In this document: piece after piece, positions 52,574 to 62,870 of the stretch
Layout of the letters: the number at the start of each line of letters is the position of its first letter
How positions within the stretch are numbered: position 1 is the first letter of the stretch
Source of the DNA: Pyrodictiaceae archaeon
GTDB taxonomy: Archaea > Thermoproteota > Thermoprotei_A > Sulfolobales > Pyrodictiaceae
Reading direction: 5' to 3'
Assembly (NCBI GenBank): GCA_027036135.1
Contig: JALVSY010000030.1
Location: 1-64,000 of the forward strand
DNA length: 64,000 nt
Made by a program: the position numbers and the translations under genes
Notes under the pieces: model-generated
What the model was told of the DNA's origin: nothing
The model's input: only the letters and a program-made list of their open reading frames with translations
Databases searched by the model: none

Positions 52574-53485
52574 ATGTGGTGGTGTATAAAGGTCTTGACC
52601 CTATCCCCCGAAGAATTGAAAAATTTTCTTATAGAACTAATACGCACAGCTGAGACAAGGCTCCCCGTTGATGTCTATGAGGCGCTGAAGCAAGCATATG
52701 AGGTAGAGGATAACCCTATTGCTAAGCAACACCTAGGCGCTATACTGAGGAATAGCGAGCTGGCAGCTAAGCTAGGTAAGCCTATTTGCCAAGACACCGG
52801 TACCCCGGTATTCTATGCAGAGATGGGGGCTGATTTCCCGCTCCGCTCAGAGTTCTACGACATCGCACGCGAAGCTGTACGGGAGGCCACTAAGCTTGTG
52901 CCCCTGAGGCCAAACGCCGTCGATCCATTCAAGAAGAAGAATACCGGTGACAATACTGGCAGATTCGTTCCTTGGTTCGAGGTAGAGATCGTACCAGGCA
53001 GCGACCTCAAGGTGACATTTGTTGCCAAGGGTGGGGGAAGCGAGGCGCCCTCAACGCTGCGCATGGGACTCCCCATAAGGGGTGTAAGGAATGTCTGGGA
53101 GACAGTGCTCCAAGCCATTGTTGAGGCTGGGCCTAAGCCATGCCCACCAGTAATTGTTGGTGTTGGTGTTGCTGCACTAAGCGACCAGGCAATGGCTCTG
53201 GCCAAGAGAGCTGCACTACTAAGACCTATTGGCGATAGGCACCCAGACCCAGAGATAGCCAGGCTCGAGGAAGAGATGCTTAAGGCCGTTAACGAGCTCG
53301 GTATCGGTGTCCACGGCTTCGGAGGCAAGGTCACTGCGCTGGATCTACACATAGAGTATGCCCACCGGCACCCAGCGACCTACGCCGTGGCTGTCGCGAC
53401 TAATTGCTGGGCGATGCGCCGCGCAACCGGGTACATAACGAGTGAGGGCAAGTGGGAGATCATATCCAAGCACATAACAGGGTAA
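52574..53485 (+). CDS. fumA: fumarate hydratase class I, alpha (N-terminal) subunit
   Basis: A 303-residue iron-sulfur fumarase subunit. Motifs are GKPICQDTGTPVFYAEMG (near 71-88, first cluster Cys), KPCPPVIVGVGVAA (about 193, second Cys), GIGVHGFGGKVTALDLHIEY and ATNCWAMRRA (third Cys). It converts fumarate to malate with FumB. ATG at 52574 adds a few residues (WWCIKV) before the conserved LSPEELKNFL; an inner TTG could be the true start. Downstream fumB begins 30 bases later. Works with the SDH operon on the other strand. Confidence 0.9.
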   Translation: MWWCIKVLTLSPEELKNFLIELIRTAETRLPVDVYEALKQAYEVEDNPIAKQHLGAILRNSELAAKLGKPICQDTGTPVFYAEMGADFPLRSEFYDIAREAVREATKLVPLRPNAVDPFKKKNTGDNTGRFVPWFEVEIVPGSDLKVTFVAKGGGSEAPSTLRMGLPIRGVRNVWETVLQAIVEAGPKPCPPVIVGVGVAALSDQAMALAKRAALLRPIGDRHPDPEIARLEEEMLKAVNELGIGVHGFGGKVTALDLHIEYAHRHPATYAVAVATNCWAMRRATGYITSEGKWEIISKHITG

Positions 53486-53514
53486 CCCGTGTCTCATATG
53501 GAGGTGAGTCCTAG

Positions 53515-54117
53515 ATGACAAACGTGTATCATCTACGTACCCCTCTCTCTGAGAAGGATGTTAGGAAGCTACGAGTAGGCGACACAGTGTATCTCTCCGG
53601 CCTAATATTCACGGCAAGAGACGCTGCGCACCGGAAGATACTTGACCTCATAAACCATGGCGAGAAACTACCCTTTGACCCAAGAGGACTAGCCGTATAC
53701 CACGTGGGCCCAGTTGTTAGGAGGAAGAACGGGGAATGGGAAGTAATAGCCGCTGGGCCAACGACTAGCGCGAGACTTGAGCCAGTCGAGCACGAGTTCA
53801 TAGCAAAGACAGGGGTAAGAATGATTATAGGCAAGGGCGGAATGGGCGCAAAGACAGCCGAGGCCTGTAAGAAGTACGGAGCAGTATACGCAGTGTTCAC
53901 CGGAGGCGCAGCAGTACTCGCCGCACAAGCAATCAAGAGAGTAGTAGACGTGTACTGGCTAGACGAGCTAGGCATACCAGAGGCTGTGTGGCTCTTCGAG
54001 GTAGAAGAGTTTGGTCCACTAACAGTAACGATAGACGCTACTGGCAAGAACCTATACGACGAGATACTGGAAAGAGCTAAGAGGAAAGCACAAGAAATAC
54101 TCTCAAGACTATCATAA
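53515..54117 (+). CDS. fumB: fumarate hydratase class I, beta (C-terminal) subunit
   Basis: A 200-residue partner of the alpha subunit. It has LRTPLSEKDVRKLRVGDTVY and YLSGLIFTARDAAHRKI near the start, GPTTSARLEPVE (about 82-93), MIIGKGGMGAKTAEACKKYG and the catalytic-region FTGGAAVLAAQAIKRV. It completes the class I fumarase heterotetramer. ATG at 53515 with GGAGGTGAG about five bases upstream. Cytoplasmic; part of the reductive or oxidative C4 cycle along with SDH. Confidence 0.9.
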   Translation: MTNVYHLRTPLSEKDVRKLRVGDTVYLSGLIFTARDAAHRKILDLINHGEKLPFDPRGLAVYHVGPVVRRKNGEWEVIAAGPTTSARLEPVEHEFIAKTGVRMIIGKGGMGAKTAEACKKYGAVYAVFTGGAAVLAAQAIKRVVDVYWLDELGIPEAVWLFEVEEFGPLTVTIDATGKNLYDEILERAKRKAQEILSRLS

Positions 54118-54205
54118 TTCTTTCTATGGAGATTCCAATAAAATATAATATTTTGAATAATTATGATAGAATATTTTGGAATAAAAATACGTGGCTTTAC
54201 CCAAG

Positions 54206-55120
54206 TTACTCTTTCAGCCACTCCTCTTTGAAATCTATATCGACTGGCTCCCTTGCCTGTTGCTCCGGGTCTACGCCTGGTAGCAAGTTGTGCTTTGGAT
54301 ACTCTGCTTTCACTTGTCTTAACGGTTTCTCGAGAGGCCCGGCTACTGGGCTTACTTTCTTCTTCCGCCATAGCTTGAGTCCATGTAGCAATGCTATGCG
54401 TCTTAGCTTCTGTATAGCCCCGGCAGGATCCACAGCCTTTGGACAGACAGCACTACAGCTGGCTGCAAAGTGGCAAGCAAAGCATCCATCCGCATTAGCT
54501 ACTATCGCTAGCCGTTTATCAGCTCCCGCATCACGGACATCAACTATGAAGCGATAGGCTTGTGTGAGAGCTTGAGGGCCAAGATACTTCTTGTTAGAGT
54601 TGAATACCGGGCAAGCAGCGTTACATAAGCCACACATTATACATAGACTATACTGATATATTTGAAGATGCTCCTCCGGGTACATTATGAACTCGTACTT
54701 AGCGTCATCAACTTCTTTTTTATCACGCCTAATTATGTATGGCATTATCCTTCTATGATTTTCTATGAGCCTAGTCATATCGACTATAAGGTCACGTACC
54801 ACGGGATACCCAGGAAGAGGCGCTATCTCAATAACATTGCTATGATTTTCTTCTAGGAGTTTAAGTACTTGTGTCTGACAAGCTAGTCTTGGCATACCGT
54901 TTATGAGCATACCACAGCTTCCGCAAACACCCATTCTACAACTATACCTCATTGATAATGTAGGATCAAGGTTCTCTTTTATCCATATCAGTGCATCAAG
55001 TACAGTAAGGCCACGGTACACTGGTACCTTGTATTCCTGTATCCACTTCTTCTTGGTCTCCGGGTTGTATCGATGAACCCGGAATACAGCTTCTTTGTGG
55101 CTAGGTATATTGGAGGCCAT
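54206..55120 (-). CDS. sdhB: succinate dehydrogenase/fumarate reductase iron-sulfur subunit
   Basis: About 304 residues. The [2Fe-2S] site is CRMGVCGSCGMLINGMPRLAC, the first cluster of the C-terminal domain is CIMCGLCNAACP, and the second region is CFACHFAASCSAVCP. A long charged C-terminal tail (about 45 residues) follows. It carries electrons from SdhA to the membrane part. ATG at 55120 follows the SdhD stop with GGTGAAGG upstream, so I prefer it to the TTG at 55138. Last gene of the sdhACDB operon. Confidence 0.9.
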   Translation of the reverse strand: MASNIPSHKEAVFRVHRYNPETKKKWIQEYKVPVYRGLTVLDALIWIKENLDPTLSMRYSCRMGVCGSCGMLINGMPRLACQTQVLKLLEENHSNVIEIAPLPGYPVVRDLIVDMTRLIENHRRIMPYIIRRDKKEVDDAKYEFIMYPEEHLQIYQYSLCIMCGLCNAACPVFNSNKKYLGPQALTQAYRFIVDVRDAGADKRLAIVANADGCFACHFAASCSAVCPKAVDPAGAIQKLRRIALLHGLKLWRKKKVSPVAGPLEKPLRQVKAEYPKHNLLPGVDPEQQAREPVDIDFKEEWLKE

Positions 55121-55127
55121 AGAGCCT

Positions 55128-55451
55128 TCACCAACCAAAGGATCTTATTAAGCCTACTCCGCCAACCCATAGAACCGTTATTAATAGAATCCAGTAAACG
55201 ATCTCAGTGAATATTCTGCCAGCCTTGCCAGATACATAGTCGTACATAACTGAGCGAAAGCCCTCAAGGCCGTGATATGATGCGAATATGAGGAGGAGCC
55301 ATAGTACTGGTGACCGAGGGGGCTGCTGAATAGACCATGATGATGGTACATGATGCTCTAATAGGTGCAGAGGCAGGATTATTATTAGCAATAGCGCGAA
55401 TATGTATCTAAGGTTTTGCCTTATGGTTTCAAGCGTGGACATCAGAGTCAC
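55128..55451 (-). CDS. sdhD: succinate dehydrogenase membrane subunit (SdhD-like)
   Basis: A 107-residue protein with three hydrophobic segments (about 15-32, 48-64, 84-102). ASYHGLEGFRSVMYDYVSG contains the H-G-x-x-G-x-R-x-(x)-x-x-D/E-Y motif of SDH anchors, with the His as a probable heme ligand. The same motif occurs in SdhC next to it. It anchors SdhAB to the membrane and shuttles electrons to quinone. Ten bases separate it from sdhC and its 3' end abuts sdhB. Confidence 0.8.
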   Translation of the reverse strand: MTLMSTLETIRQNLRYIFALLLIIILPLHLLEHHVPSSWSIQQPPRSPVLWLLLIFASYHGLEGFRSVMYDYVSGKAGRIFTEIVYWILLITVLWVGGVGLIRSFGW

Positions 55452-55460
55452 CCCTCTATG

Positions 55461-55859
55461 CTACGGATAAGCTATTAATATATATGTATATATTGATATA
55501 AATAATATAGCCAATATTATTAGTACGTGTTGGAGTACTCGTTGCTTTGCACGAAGCGTTCCAGAAATATATGGCGGCTTCGGTAGCTCTGGCTTACCTA
55601 TAGCCAGGCCAAGGTACTCTGTTATTATTAGGCGTATACCATTAAGTCCATGTATACTAGCAACAGCTATCACAATAAACCTAATTATCTTTGACGAAAT
55701 TATATAAGATGATAAAGAAGCAAAACTAGTATATCCAGCAAATACAGCACCCATGCTTATTACGTGTATAAGGAAGTAGGCGAGAAGGATTAGGCCAGTA
55801 ACTCTGTGTAAGTAAAATGCAAGCCTCTCAGGATTATTCCTTATACTAACTCTTCCCAC
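55461..55859 (-). CDS. sdhC: succinate dehydrogenase cytochrome b subunit
   Basis: A 132-residue three-helix membrane protein, opening RLAFYLHRVTGLILLAYFLI with the SdhC signature (Arg/His...G...L...H). The second His motif ASIHGLNGIRLIITEYLG is near 67-85. Likely heme b ligands are in the helices. With SdhD it forms the quinone-reactive membrane part. Start ATG at 55859. It is preceded by sdhA by 79 bases. Confidence 0.85.
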   Translation of the reverse strand: MGRVSIRNNPERLAFYLHRVTGLILLAYFLIHVISMGAVFAGYTSFASLSSYIISSKIIRFIVIAVASIHGLNGIRLIITEYLGLAIGKPELPKPPYISGTLRAKQRVLQHVLIILAILFISIYTYILIAYP

Positions 55860-55938
55860 ACAAGTTCACCTCCTATATCCTACTCATGGGCCCGCTAACT
55901 AGATGCAAGGATTGCATTATTGAGGGAAAAGGTAAATC

Positions 55939-57777
55939 TTAGTACTTCCTCGCTATTGGCTTCCATGTCGTTATTCTCACCGGAGTATATGTCACTTCTA
56001 GTCCTCCATTAGAAGTCATATATACCAACGTATGCTTGAGCCAGTTGTCATCGTCTCTCTTAGGATAGTCTATACGATAATGGGCACCACGGCTTTCCGT
56101 CCTTAGCAACGCTCCATAGATGACTGTATAGGCAACGTCAACCATGTTCTGGGTTTCGAGAACCGTTATCAAGTCCGTGTTATAGATTCTTGACTTATCG
56201 CTCGGATACACATTCCTCATTTCCTTTCTTAGCTCAAGTGTAGTCTGTAAAGCCTTCTTGAGGCCGCTTTCGTCGCGGAACACATACACATACTTATCCA
56301 TCGTCTCTCTAAGCTTAGCACGTACTTCGTAAACAGTCACAGAGCCAGACTCGTGCTTTAATAGTTCATCAAAGATACGTTTCTCCTCTTTCTCTATTAG
56401 CTTCTCGCTGGGCTTTGGCTCTGGAGCTCCCTGTTCTTTAAGCTTCATCACATACTGTGCCGCTTGTCTCCCAGCAATCCTGCCACTTACAAGGCACTCA
56501 GCTGTACTGTTCGATCCAAGCCTATTAGCGCCGTGTACGCTAGCACACGAGACCTCGCCAGCCGCCCATAAGCCTTTTACCCACTTGTCCTCAATGTTTA
56601 AGACCCTATAGTACTTATCAGTGTGTATCCCGCCCATCGAGTAATGAGCCACAGGCCTTACAGGTATTGGTTCGGAGACAGGGTCTATTCCTGCATGCTT
56701 TATAGCTATCTCTCTTACCGCTGGTAAGCGCTCATTTATACGCTCTTCACCTAGGTGTCTTAAGTCGAGGAGAACGTATTCAAGGCCGCTTACCGGGTCT
56801 TTAAATCCGCGGCCCTCGAGTATCTCGGTCATCTCTGCGCGTGATACAACGTCGCGTGGGGCGAGCTCCATTTTCTCTGGAGCATATTTCTTCATGAATC
56901 GTTCTCCGTTCTTATTAATTAGGTAGCCACCCTCACCTCTGGCACCCTCTGTTATCAGTATTCCGCTAGGTACAAGACCTGTTGGGTGGAACTGTATAAA
57001 CTCCATATCCTTGAGGGGTATGCCGGCTCGGAGAGCCATTGCCTGACCATCGCCGGTAACTGTGTGAGAATAAGTAGTAAATTTGTAAATACGGCCAACG
57101 CCACCAGTTGCTATTATTCCTGCACGTGCGCGGAATACAAGAAACTCTCCAGTCTTCATATCTATTGCCGTAACGCCCTTAAACTCGTTGTCTTCAATCA
57201 AAATACTTGTCACATAGACCTCGTCGTAACGATCCCAATTATCATAGCCTACTAACCTGCTATAGAGCGTCTGCATTTCAAAGAAGCCGGTCTTATCTGC
57301 TGCAAAGCATGCCCTGGGGAAGCTGTGGCCTCCGAAAGGCCTTTGTGCTATCCTGCCATCGGGGCGGCGGCTCCAGGGCATACCCCAGCGCTCAAGCTGC
57401 CTTATCTCCTCGGGGAGGAGCTTTACCATGAGCCATACGGCATCCTGGTCAGCAAGGAAGTCAGCACCCTTAATAGTGTCCCATGCGTGGAGAGCGAAGC
57501 TATCACCTTCCTCAGGGTAGAGAACAGCTGCCGTTCCACCCTCCGCGGCTACACTATGACTACGCATTAATTGTATCTTGCTTATGAGCGCAAGGCTAAC
57601 CTTGTCCCCAAATGTCCTCTTAACCTCGAGGGCTGCACGTAGCCCAGCTATACCCGAGCCTACTATCACGATATCGTAGTAAAGGGTGTCTGTCAAAACT
57701 ATACGCCTCACATTAAGCCGCGAAGCGCCTAAGGCTCTTTTCTCTCCAGGTTTCAAAATCCCTACGGTGAGGTACAT
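55939..57777 (-). CDS. sdhA: succinate dehydrogenase/fumarate reductase flavoprotein subunit
   Basis: A 612-residue FAD protein. It has the Rossmann [19 protein letters not shown], the covalent-FAD region [11 protein letters not shown] with its His ([11 protein letters not shown]), the active-site [18 protein letters not shown], and [12 protein letters not shown] later. It oxidises succinate or reduces fumarate. From ATG at 57777 there are about 27 residues before the conserved start; TTG at 57696 with GTGAGG upstream is an attractive alternative giving 585 residues. First gene of sdhACDB, convergent with fumAB over a 90-base gap. Confidence 0.92.
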   Translation of the reverse strand: MYLTVGILKPGEKRALGASRLNVRRIVLTDTLYYDIVIVGSGIAGLRAALEVKRTFGDKVSLALISKIQLMRSHSVAAEGGTAAVLYPEEGDSFALHAWDTIKGADFLADQDAVWLMVKLLPEEIRQLERWGMPWSRRPDGRIAQRPFGGHSFPRACFAADKTGFFEMQTLYSRLVGYDNWDRYDEVYVTSILIEDNEFKGVTAIDMKTGEFLVFRARAGIIATGGVGRIYKFTTYSHTVTGDGQAMALRAGIPLKDMEFIQFHPTGLVPSGILITEGARGEGGYLINKNGERFMKKYAPEKMELAPRDVVSRAEMTEILEGRGFKDPVSGLEYVLLDLRHLGEERINERLPAVREIAIKHAGIDPVSEPIPVRPVAHYSMGGIHTDKYYRVLNIEDKWVKGLWAAGEVSCASVHGANRLGSNSTAECLVSGRIAGRQAAQYVMKLKEQGAPEPKPSEKLIEKEEKRIFDELLKHESGSVTVYEVRAKLRETMDKYVYVFRDESGLKKALQTTLELRKEMRNVYPSDKSRIYNTDLITVLETQNMVDVAYTVIYGALLRTESRGAHYRIDYPKRDDDNWLKHTLVYMTSNGGLEVTYTPVRITTWKPIARKY

Positions 57778-57941
57778 TAAGCGTATTGGCTGTTAAACTG
57801 GCTAATCTTCATATAGATTACACTACAAAAACAAGCTATAATTGATAATAATACTTATTTATAGATTAAATTATTCTTTACTGAACCCCTACAGCATAAA
57901 GACCTTGCAGAGGCTGTATAGGCGTAGCGGTAAGGAGCGTT

Positions 57942-59135
57942 ATGGCGAACAATACATGCCCCGAGAAACTCGTAGTAATAGGTGGCGGGTTCGTAGGGCT
58001 TCATAGCGCTGTTCATGCAGCAAAGAAGGGCATAGATGTACTAGTCATAGATATTAGCGAGGACGTTGTCCGGAGAATAAACTCTGGCAACAGGGACGCG
58101 CTACACATACGTGAACCATATATACTTGATAACTGGGATAGCGTCAAGGCACGCATCCATGCGACAACAGAGTATAGCGAGGCCAAGGGCTCGCGCTACT
58201 TCATAGTCGCTGTCCAGACCCCGCGGAAAGGAGAAGTAATAGATTACTCGCCGCTGCTAAGCGTCGCGAAAAGCCTAGCACCCTACCTAGCACGAGGCTC
58301 ACTCATCGTATCAGAGGTCACGATTTATCCCGGAGGCACCATGGAGCTCCTCGCCAAGCCACTGAGCAAAGCTACAGGGTTCAAGCTCGACGAGGAACTA
58401 CTTGTAGCCCATGTCCCCGAGAGGCTAAACGCTGGCTCTACCAAATGGACGCCAGAGAACATACCTCGTGTGATCGGGGGCATAGGGCCCCGGAGCCTAG
58501 AGGCAGCAATAAGGCTCTACAGAGACTGTCTAGGCGCACCAGTTCACCCCGTCCACGATATACGTGTCGCAGAGGCCTCAAAGCTCCTCGAGAACAGCTT
58601 TAGGTTACTCAATATCTCGTTCATTAATGAGCTTAAGAGAGCATTTGACAGGATAGGGTTAGACATAAAAGAGGTAGTGAGGGCTGCCTCTACTAAACCC
58701 TTCGGCTACATGCCGTTCTACCCAGGCCCCTATGCAGGGGGAGCATGCTTGCCAAAGGATGCCTTCATGCTAGAGACAAAGACCGATTCACTCCTCCTAA
58801 GAATAGCCCGCTACATAAACGAGACACAGCCGCTCTACTACGCAGCACTACTTCTCAAGAAGATACGGAGGCAGGGTGCAAGGAAGATATTATTCTATGG
58901 GCTAGGATTTAAGCCGAACTCGCCATATCCCATTGAGAGCCCAGTGCTACGGGTGATTGAGGAGCTGAAACAATTAGACCCAGGGCTTGATATAAGGAGG
59001 TTTGATCCCCAGATTCCTTGGTTAAGTGACTTCAGAGAAGAGGAAGAGGCTATAAGCTGGGCTGACCTAGTTATACGCTGGGGCTATAAAGATAAGCAAC
59101 TAGGAACAAATGTAGTGGAGCTCGAAGACTTGTAG
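57942..59135 (+). CDS. nucleotide-sugar dehydrogenase (UDP-glucose / UDP-ManNAc DH family)
   Basis: A 397-residue NAD-dependent dehydrogenase. The NAD fold is LVVIGGGFVGLHSAVHAAKK (about 11-30); the catalytic Cys lies in YAGGACLPKDAFMLETK (about 262-278); NSFRLLNISFINELKRAFD (about 214-232) is the dimer helix. It oxidises C6 of a UDP-sugar to the uronic acid for cell-surface glycans. It is followed by a glycosyltransferase gene, consistent with N-glycan or S-layer glycosylation. Which UDP-sugar it uses cannot be said. Confidence 0.88.
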   Translation: MANNTCPEKLVVIGGGFVGLHSAVHAAKKGIDVLVIDISEDVVRRINSGNRDALHIREPYILDNWDSVKARIHATTEYSEAKGSRYFIVAVQTPRKGEVIDYSPLLSVAKSLAPYLARGSLIVSEVTIYPGGTMELLAKPLSKATGFKLDEELLVAHVPERLNAGSTKWTPENIPRVIGGIGPRSLEAAIRLYRDCLGAPVHPVHDIRVAEASKLLENSFRLLNISFINELKRAFDRIGLDIKEVVRAASTKPFGYMPFYPGPYAGGACLPKDAFMLETKTDSLLLRIARYINETQPLYYAALLLKKIRRQGARKILFYGLGFKPNSPYPIESPVLRVIEELKQLDPGLDIRRFDPQIPWLSDFREEEEAISWADLVIRWGYKDKQLGTNVVELEDL

Positions 59136-59173
59136 TGCTCTACTCGCGGGCTATGTGAAGGGGAAGATCTTTC

Positions 59174-60157
59174 TTGGCCAAGAAGGTATTGTTGACTGCT
59201 GCACCTGGCGGGCACTCTGGCTATGCCTATGCGATAGCATATTATCTACGGAGCCACGGTATTGAGCTTGTCTTCATAGTAGCTCAGCACGATAAGTGGG
59301 CTCCTAGGAAGCTAGAGAGGCTAGGAGAAGTAATCCGTATACCTATGCCACGTTTACCCGGCGAGCCCCTCTACTGGACGCTTCATAGGTGGCCAGCAGC
59401 TTTTCTAAGAGCCATGCGGGTAGTCAAGAAGGAGTACCGGGTACTCGTTAGCTGTGGAGCCAACCTGAGCATAGCCCCGGGAGTAGCCGCGAAGACTAAG
59501 GGACTTAGGCTAGTTAATGTCGAGAGTATTGTGAGGCTCAGCACGCCCGGGCGTACGCCAAGACTGCTACACCGCTTGGCCGACAAAACCCTGGTCCATT
59601 GGCCTGAACAAGCCAAGCTTCTCCCAGGAGCGGAAGTAGTTGGCCCGATATACGAGCCGCCGAGATATAAGCCTAGAGACGAGGGCTACATCCTAGTCAC
59701 AACGGGCACCATGGGGCATAAGGCTCTCTTTGACGCATTATCCAAGCTAGGCCTACGCAACATTGTCTTGCAGACGGGGCGAGTAGACCCGGAGCCTTAT
59801 CACAGAAAGAACCCTACGTGGCGCGTCTTCCGCTTCGACCCCGACCTCGATAAATGGATAGCTAGGGCTAGTCTTGTAATAACACACTTCCCGGGAATGA
59901 CCTCCGCTACAGCAGCACTCGCATATAATAAGCCAGTTATACTTGTAGCAGCTCCTCATCTGAGACTCTCGGCACCTCAGCGAGACGGACCCCTCTATGC
60001 CGAGAAAATAGGCGCCATTTACCTATCAGAGGTGTCCCCGAAGAGCCTTATGGAAGCAATAGAGAAGGCAGAGGGTCTAGAGCCTAAGCGTCTCGATAAC
60101 GGGGCTAAGAGGGCAGCGGAGATAATAACAAGGATATATTCCGGTAAAGAGGACTAG
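59174..60157 (+). CDS. GT28-like glycosyltransferase (fused Alg14/Alg13 type)
   Basis: A 327-residue protein. The N-terminal part starts LTAAPGGHSGYAYAIAYYL, matching the Alg14/PssD glycine-rich motif, and has VLVSCGANLSIAPGVAAK. The C-terminal part has ILVTTGTMGHKALFDAL, then ARASLVITHFPGMTSATAAL, as in Alg13/MurG (H-x-G-x-x-S/T). So acceptor and donor domains are in one chain, as in archaeal homologs. It probably adds the second sugar (GlcNAc-like) to a lipid-linked glycan on the inner membrane face. TTG start at 59174. Confidence 0.75.
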   Translation: MAKKVLLTAAPGGHSGYAYAIAYYLRSHGIELVFIVAQHDKWAPRKLERLGEVIRIPMPRLPGEPLYWTLHRWPAAFLRAMRVVKKEYRVLVSCGANLSIAPGVAAKTKGLRLVNVESIVRLSTPGRTPRLLHRLADKTLVHWPEQAKLLPGAEVVGPIYEPPRYKPRDEGYILVTTGTMGHKALFDALSKLGLRNIVLQTGRVDPEPYHRKNPTWRVFRFDPDLDKWIARASLVITHFPGMTSATAALAYNKPVILVAAPHLRLSAPQRDGPLYAEKIGAIYLSEVSPKSLMEAIEKAEGLEPKRLDNGAKRAAEIITRIYSGKED

Positions 60158-60160
60158 GCC

Positions 60161-60508
60161 TTGAGGAGGAACCGAGCCAAGATACATAGGCATAGGTGCT
60201 GTAAGCCGGGTTATCGTGGAGAGCTATGTGAGCTCTTAGAGACCCTGCTTCTCAACTCCCGTGACTTCTTTGACAAAAATGATTGTCTTAACAGCGATGG
60301 TAGGCGACTACTTGAGACAATTATCCGCCTACTACTGGACGAACACCACGAGTATAAAGAGCTTGTTAAACGCGTACGTAAACATCCATGTCTGGAGAAC
60401 ATATTGCGCTTATCAAGCGTTTTCTATAACTGCGATGCATACCTGTTCTACAGTATTGGCCGCAGATCATGGTATAGCATAGGGAATGGTGATATTATGC
60501 TGGGATGA
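60161..60508 (+). CDS. hypothetical protein
   Basis: A 115-residue basic helical protein with seven cysteines scattered through the chain. TTG at 60161 lies four bases after the glycosyltransferase stop, so the two are likely cotranscribed. I recognise no family and see no membrane segment. Coding status is supported by operon position rather than conservation. Confidence 0.5.
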   Translation: MRRNRAKIHRHRCCKPGYRGELCELLETLLLNSRDFFDKNDCLNSDGRRLLETIIRLLLDEHHEYKELVKRVRKHPCLENILRLSSVFYNCDAYLFYSIGRRSWYSIGNGDIMLG

Positions 60509-60569
60509 GTGAACCAACAATCATAAAATTGATCATATCTTAATTTAATATACTATGTTATTAATATAA

Positions 60570-62111
60570 TTATTGATATGAAAGAAGTTCTGATCTCCTC
60601 CTTCTTAGTGCCATTATTCTTCGCGCTGACTCCAAGGCGTAAAAGAATCCTACAACCTCTAGGCGGCCAAGAGTCATTAACACCATGAGTATTATTTTAG
60701 CTGATAGAGGTGCCGAAGCAGATGTTATCCCTACGCTTAGACCCGTGGTGGCGAGTGCGCTGGCAACCTCGAACGCAGCATCTATAACATGGTATTGCGG
60801 GTTAAACACAACCATGAGTATGGTCCCGAGGGTTTCTCCTACTATGTAGAAGGCAATAACGGCAAAAACTGCTGCTATCTCTGAATAATCTATAGTGTAG
60901 CCGCCTATGCGCCTCCTCACTATAACGTCTCCCTGAAGCGTCTCTTTTATATTCCACCACATGTTCTTAAAGAACACTATTAGTCTATATTGCTTGATGC
61001 CGCCAGTTGTTGAGAGAACCGAGCCACCTATTAGCATAAGGATTATAAGTATTAGCTTCCATAGCTCCGGCGCCTTGCCCAGATTACTTATGCTGAAACC
61101 AGTTGTTGTTACAGCACTTACTACATCGAAGAGCGCTTCCCTGAACGGGTTATTGGTTGTCCACTTCATACCGAGTCGTAGTAGAAGCGGAGCCGATAGC
61201 AACGTCGTTATTGCTATTATTAGGAGGAGAGATGTTGTTTCTCCACTAAACTTCCTCTTCTTACCAGTAAGAAGCGCGTAGAGGTCTGCGAAGTTGCATG
61301 CACCGAATATCATGCCTGCTATTACTGCTAGCTCTATTTTGAAAGAATGGTAGAACGCTATACTAGCGCTATGTGTCTCGAAGCCACCAGTCGAGAGAGC
61401 AGTCATTGCATCATATACTGCGTTTGGGAGCGGGGCGCCAGCGAAGTATATGAGCGCTATATCTACTAGGGTGAAGAAGAGGTATGTGAGCATTAGTGCT
61501 CTTAGGCTTTTGGCTATGCTTGGTTCTAGTCTCTCGTATCTGCCCTCTGCTAGGCCTACGAGGTGAGCTGGGAGCCCGCCTAGCCGGGCGAACACGAAGA
61601 ACATAACCACTATGCCGAAGCCTCCTAGCCACTGGCAATAAGCCCTCCACCACAAAATACTCGGAGGAAGCTGCTCCACGCTGGGTACATAGCGGTGGAA
61701 AAACGGGTCAACACCACCAGTGAACACAGAGAGACCAGTAGTAGTATAGCCACTAATACTCTCAAACCAAGAATCAACCAAGGGTATATGGAGAACAACA
61801 CTAACCGGAACAGCAGAGAAAAAAGGAGTCAAAACCCAAGCAAGAGCAACAAGAACAAATGCTTCCTCTTTTCGCATGCTACGTGAGGGCCTAGTATACA
61901 TGAGCCATATTATCGAAAATGCCAGATATCCTATACTCCAGGCTAGTAATTGCAATGAATACAGAATATCTCCGCTAAGAAGTCCCGTGATTGCAGCTAA
62001 TAAGTGAGTTATGCCAGCAAACGCTACTGATACGACAAGATACCTAACTAAGGGAGATACATAAATAACACGCCCTGACTCTGTACGCCTCGCCGAAGTA
62101 ATGCTTGCCAT
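60570..62111 (-). CDS. trkH: TrkH-family potassium transporter membrane subunit
   Basis: A 513-residue membrane protein with about ten hydrophobic segments and the four pore-loop motifs of Trk/Ktr proteins: SGYTTTGLSVFTGG, ALSTGGFETHSAS, AVTTTGFSISNLG and ALATTGLSVGIT, each with a selectivity-filter Gly. It mediates K+ uptake, working with a cytoplasmic TrkA regulator. No trkA is present in the window. ATG at 62111. The conserved WWRAYCQWLGGFGIVV near 150 is a family mark. Confidence 0.9.
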   Translation of the reverse strand: MASITSARRTESGRVIYVSPLVRYLVVSVAFAGITHLLAAITGLLSGDILYSLQLLAWSIGYLAFSIIWLMYTRPSRSMRKEEAFVLVALAWVLTPFFSAVPVSVVLHIPLVDSWFESISGYTTTGLSVFTGGVDPFFHRYVPSVEQLPPSILWWRAYCQWLGGFGIVVMFFVFARLGGLPAHLVGLAEGRYERLEPSIAKSLRALMLTYLFFTLVDIALIYFAGAPLPNAVYDAMTALSTGGFETHSASIAFYHSFKIELAVIAGMIFGACNFADLYALLTGKKRKFSGETTSLLLIIAITTLLSAPLLLRLGMKWTTNNPFREALFDVVSAVTTTGFSISNLGKAPELWKLILIILMLIGGSVLSTTGGIKQYRLIVFFKNMWWNIKETLQGDVIVRRRIGGYTIDYSEIAAVFAVIAFYIVGETLGTILMVVFNPQYHVIDAAFEVASALATTGLSVGITSASAPLSAKIILMVLMTLGRLEVVGFFYALESARRIMALRRRRSELLSYQ

Positions 62112-62712
62112 TCCCGGATCCTCTGTTCAAGGCTTAGAGTATTAACCTCTCCGAGAAGCATCGGCTTTACTGATTCATAGGATAAAACGCTTTATCTTTT
62201 GCTGGACGTTTATAATACTTCTCTTAAACATAACCAGTGTTATCATTGAAAGCCAACCTGGTACTTAACTAGCTCTCAACAAGCATATCAAATGACAATA
62301 ATCAAGTGAATTATACCAGCTACCGCTACGTAGGGCACTATATAAGTATGTAGAAGAATTGAACAACCAATTTCAATTATTCATCATTCAAACATGCAAT
62401 GACTTGGCTCTATAAAAGTAAAAGGCATTACTTTATGACTGGCTTCACAAACTCTTCTCTGAATCTAATACAAATCTTCAGCGCCTCCTTACCAGTGCTG
62501 AATAAGCTAGTTTAACATGCATCAAACAAGATACCATGACCGCTAAACAACGTCACCAAGGGACTTTACTAGCTTCTAGGCTGAGAGCCATGGATGAAAA
62601 TGCTCATAAAACCTAATGAGAAGGATGATGGTGACGACACTTGTCTAGAAGTCTTAGGAAAACGATCTTTGGTTTAGCTTAACCGAGCAAAGGAGATTTG
62701 AACAGGGGGTGG
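62112..62712. other. intergenic, nothing recognised
   Basis: A 600-base AT-rich gap between trkH and tRNA-Ala without a coding-like frame. I looked for C/D boxes (some ATGATG around 62620-62640 but no fitting D boxes), tRNA arms and repeats and found none. It likely carries promoters of trkH and possibly an unseen small RNA. Confidence 0.4.
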
Positions 62713-62786
<74 letters not shown>

Positions 62787-62870
62787 ACCTCCTCGCCTAG
62801 GGGAGGGTTCCGTGTTCTTGTTGCATTGTCTGGGACTCTAGCTTATATTGGCTTCTCTCGTGGCGGTATC

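Noticed and set aside
53529-54371. 280-codon frame opposite fumB
   Set aside because: Antisense shadow of fumB with Ser-rich composition; fumB is unambiguous.
62560-62660. C/D box RNA in the gap before tRNA-Ala
   Set aside because: ATGATG is present but no D box at suitable distance and no terminal stem.
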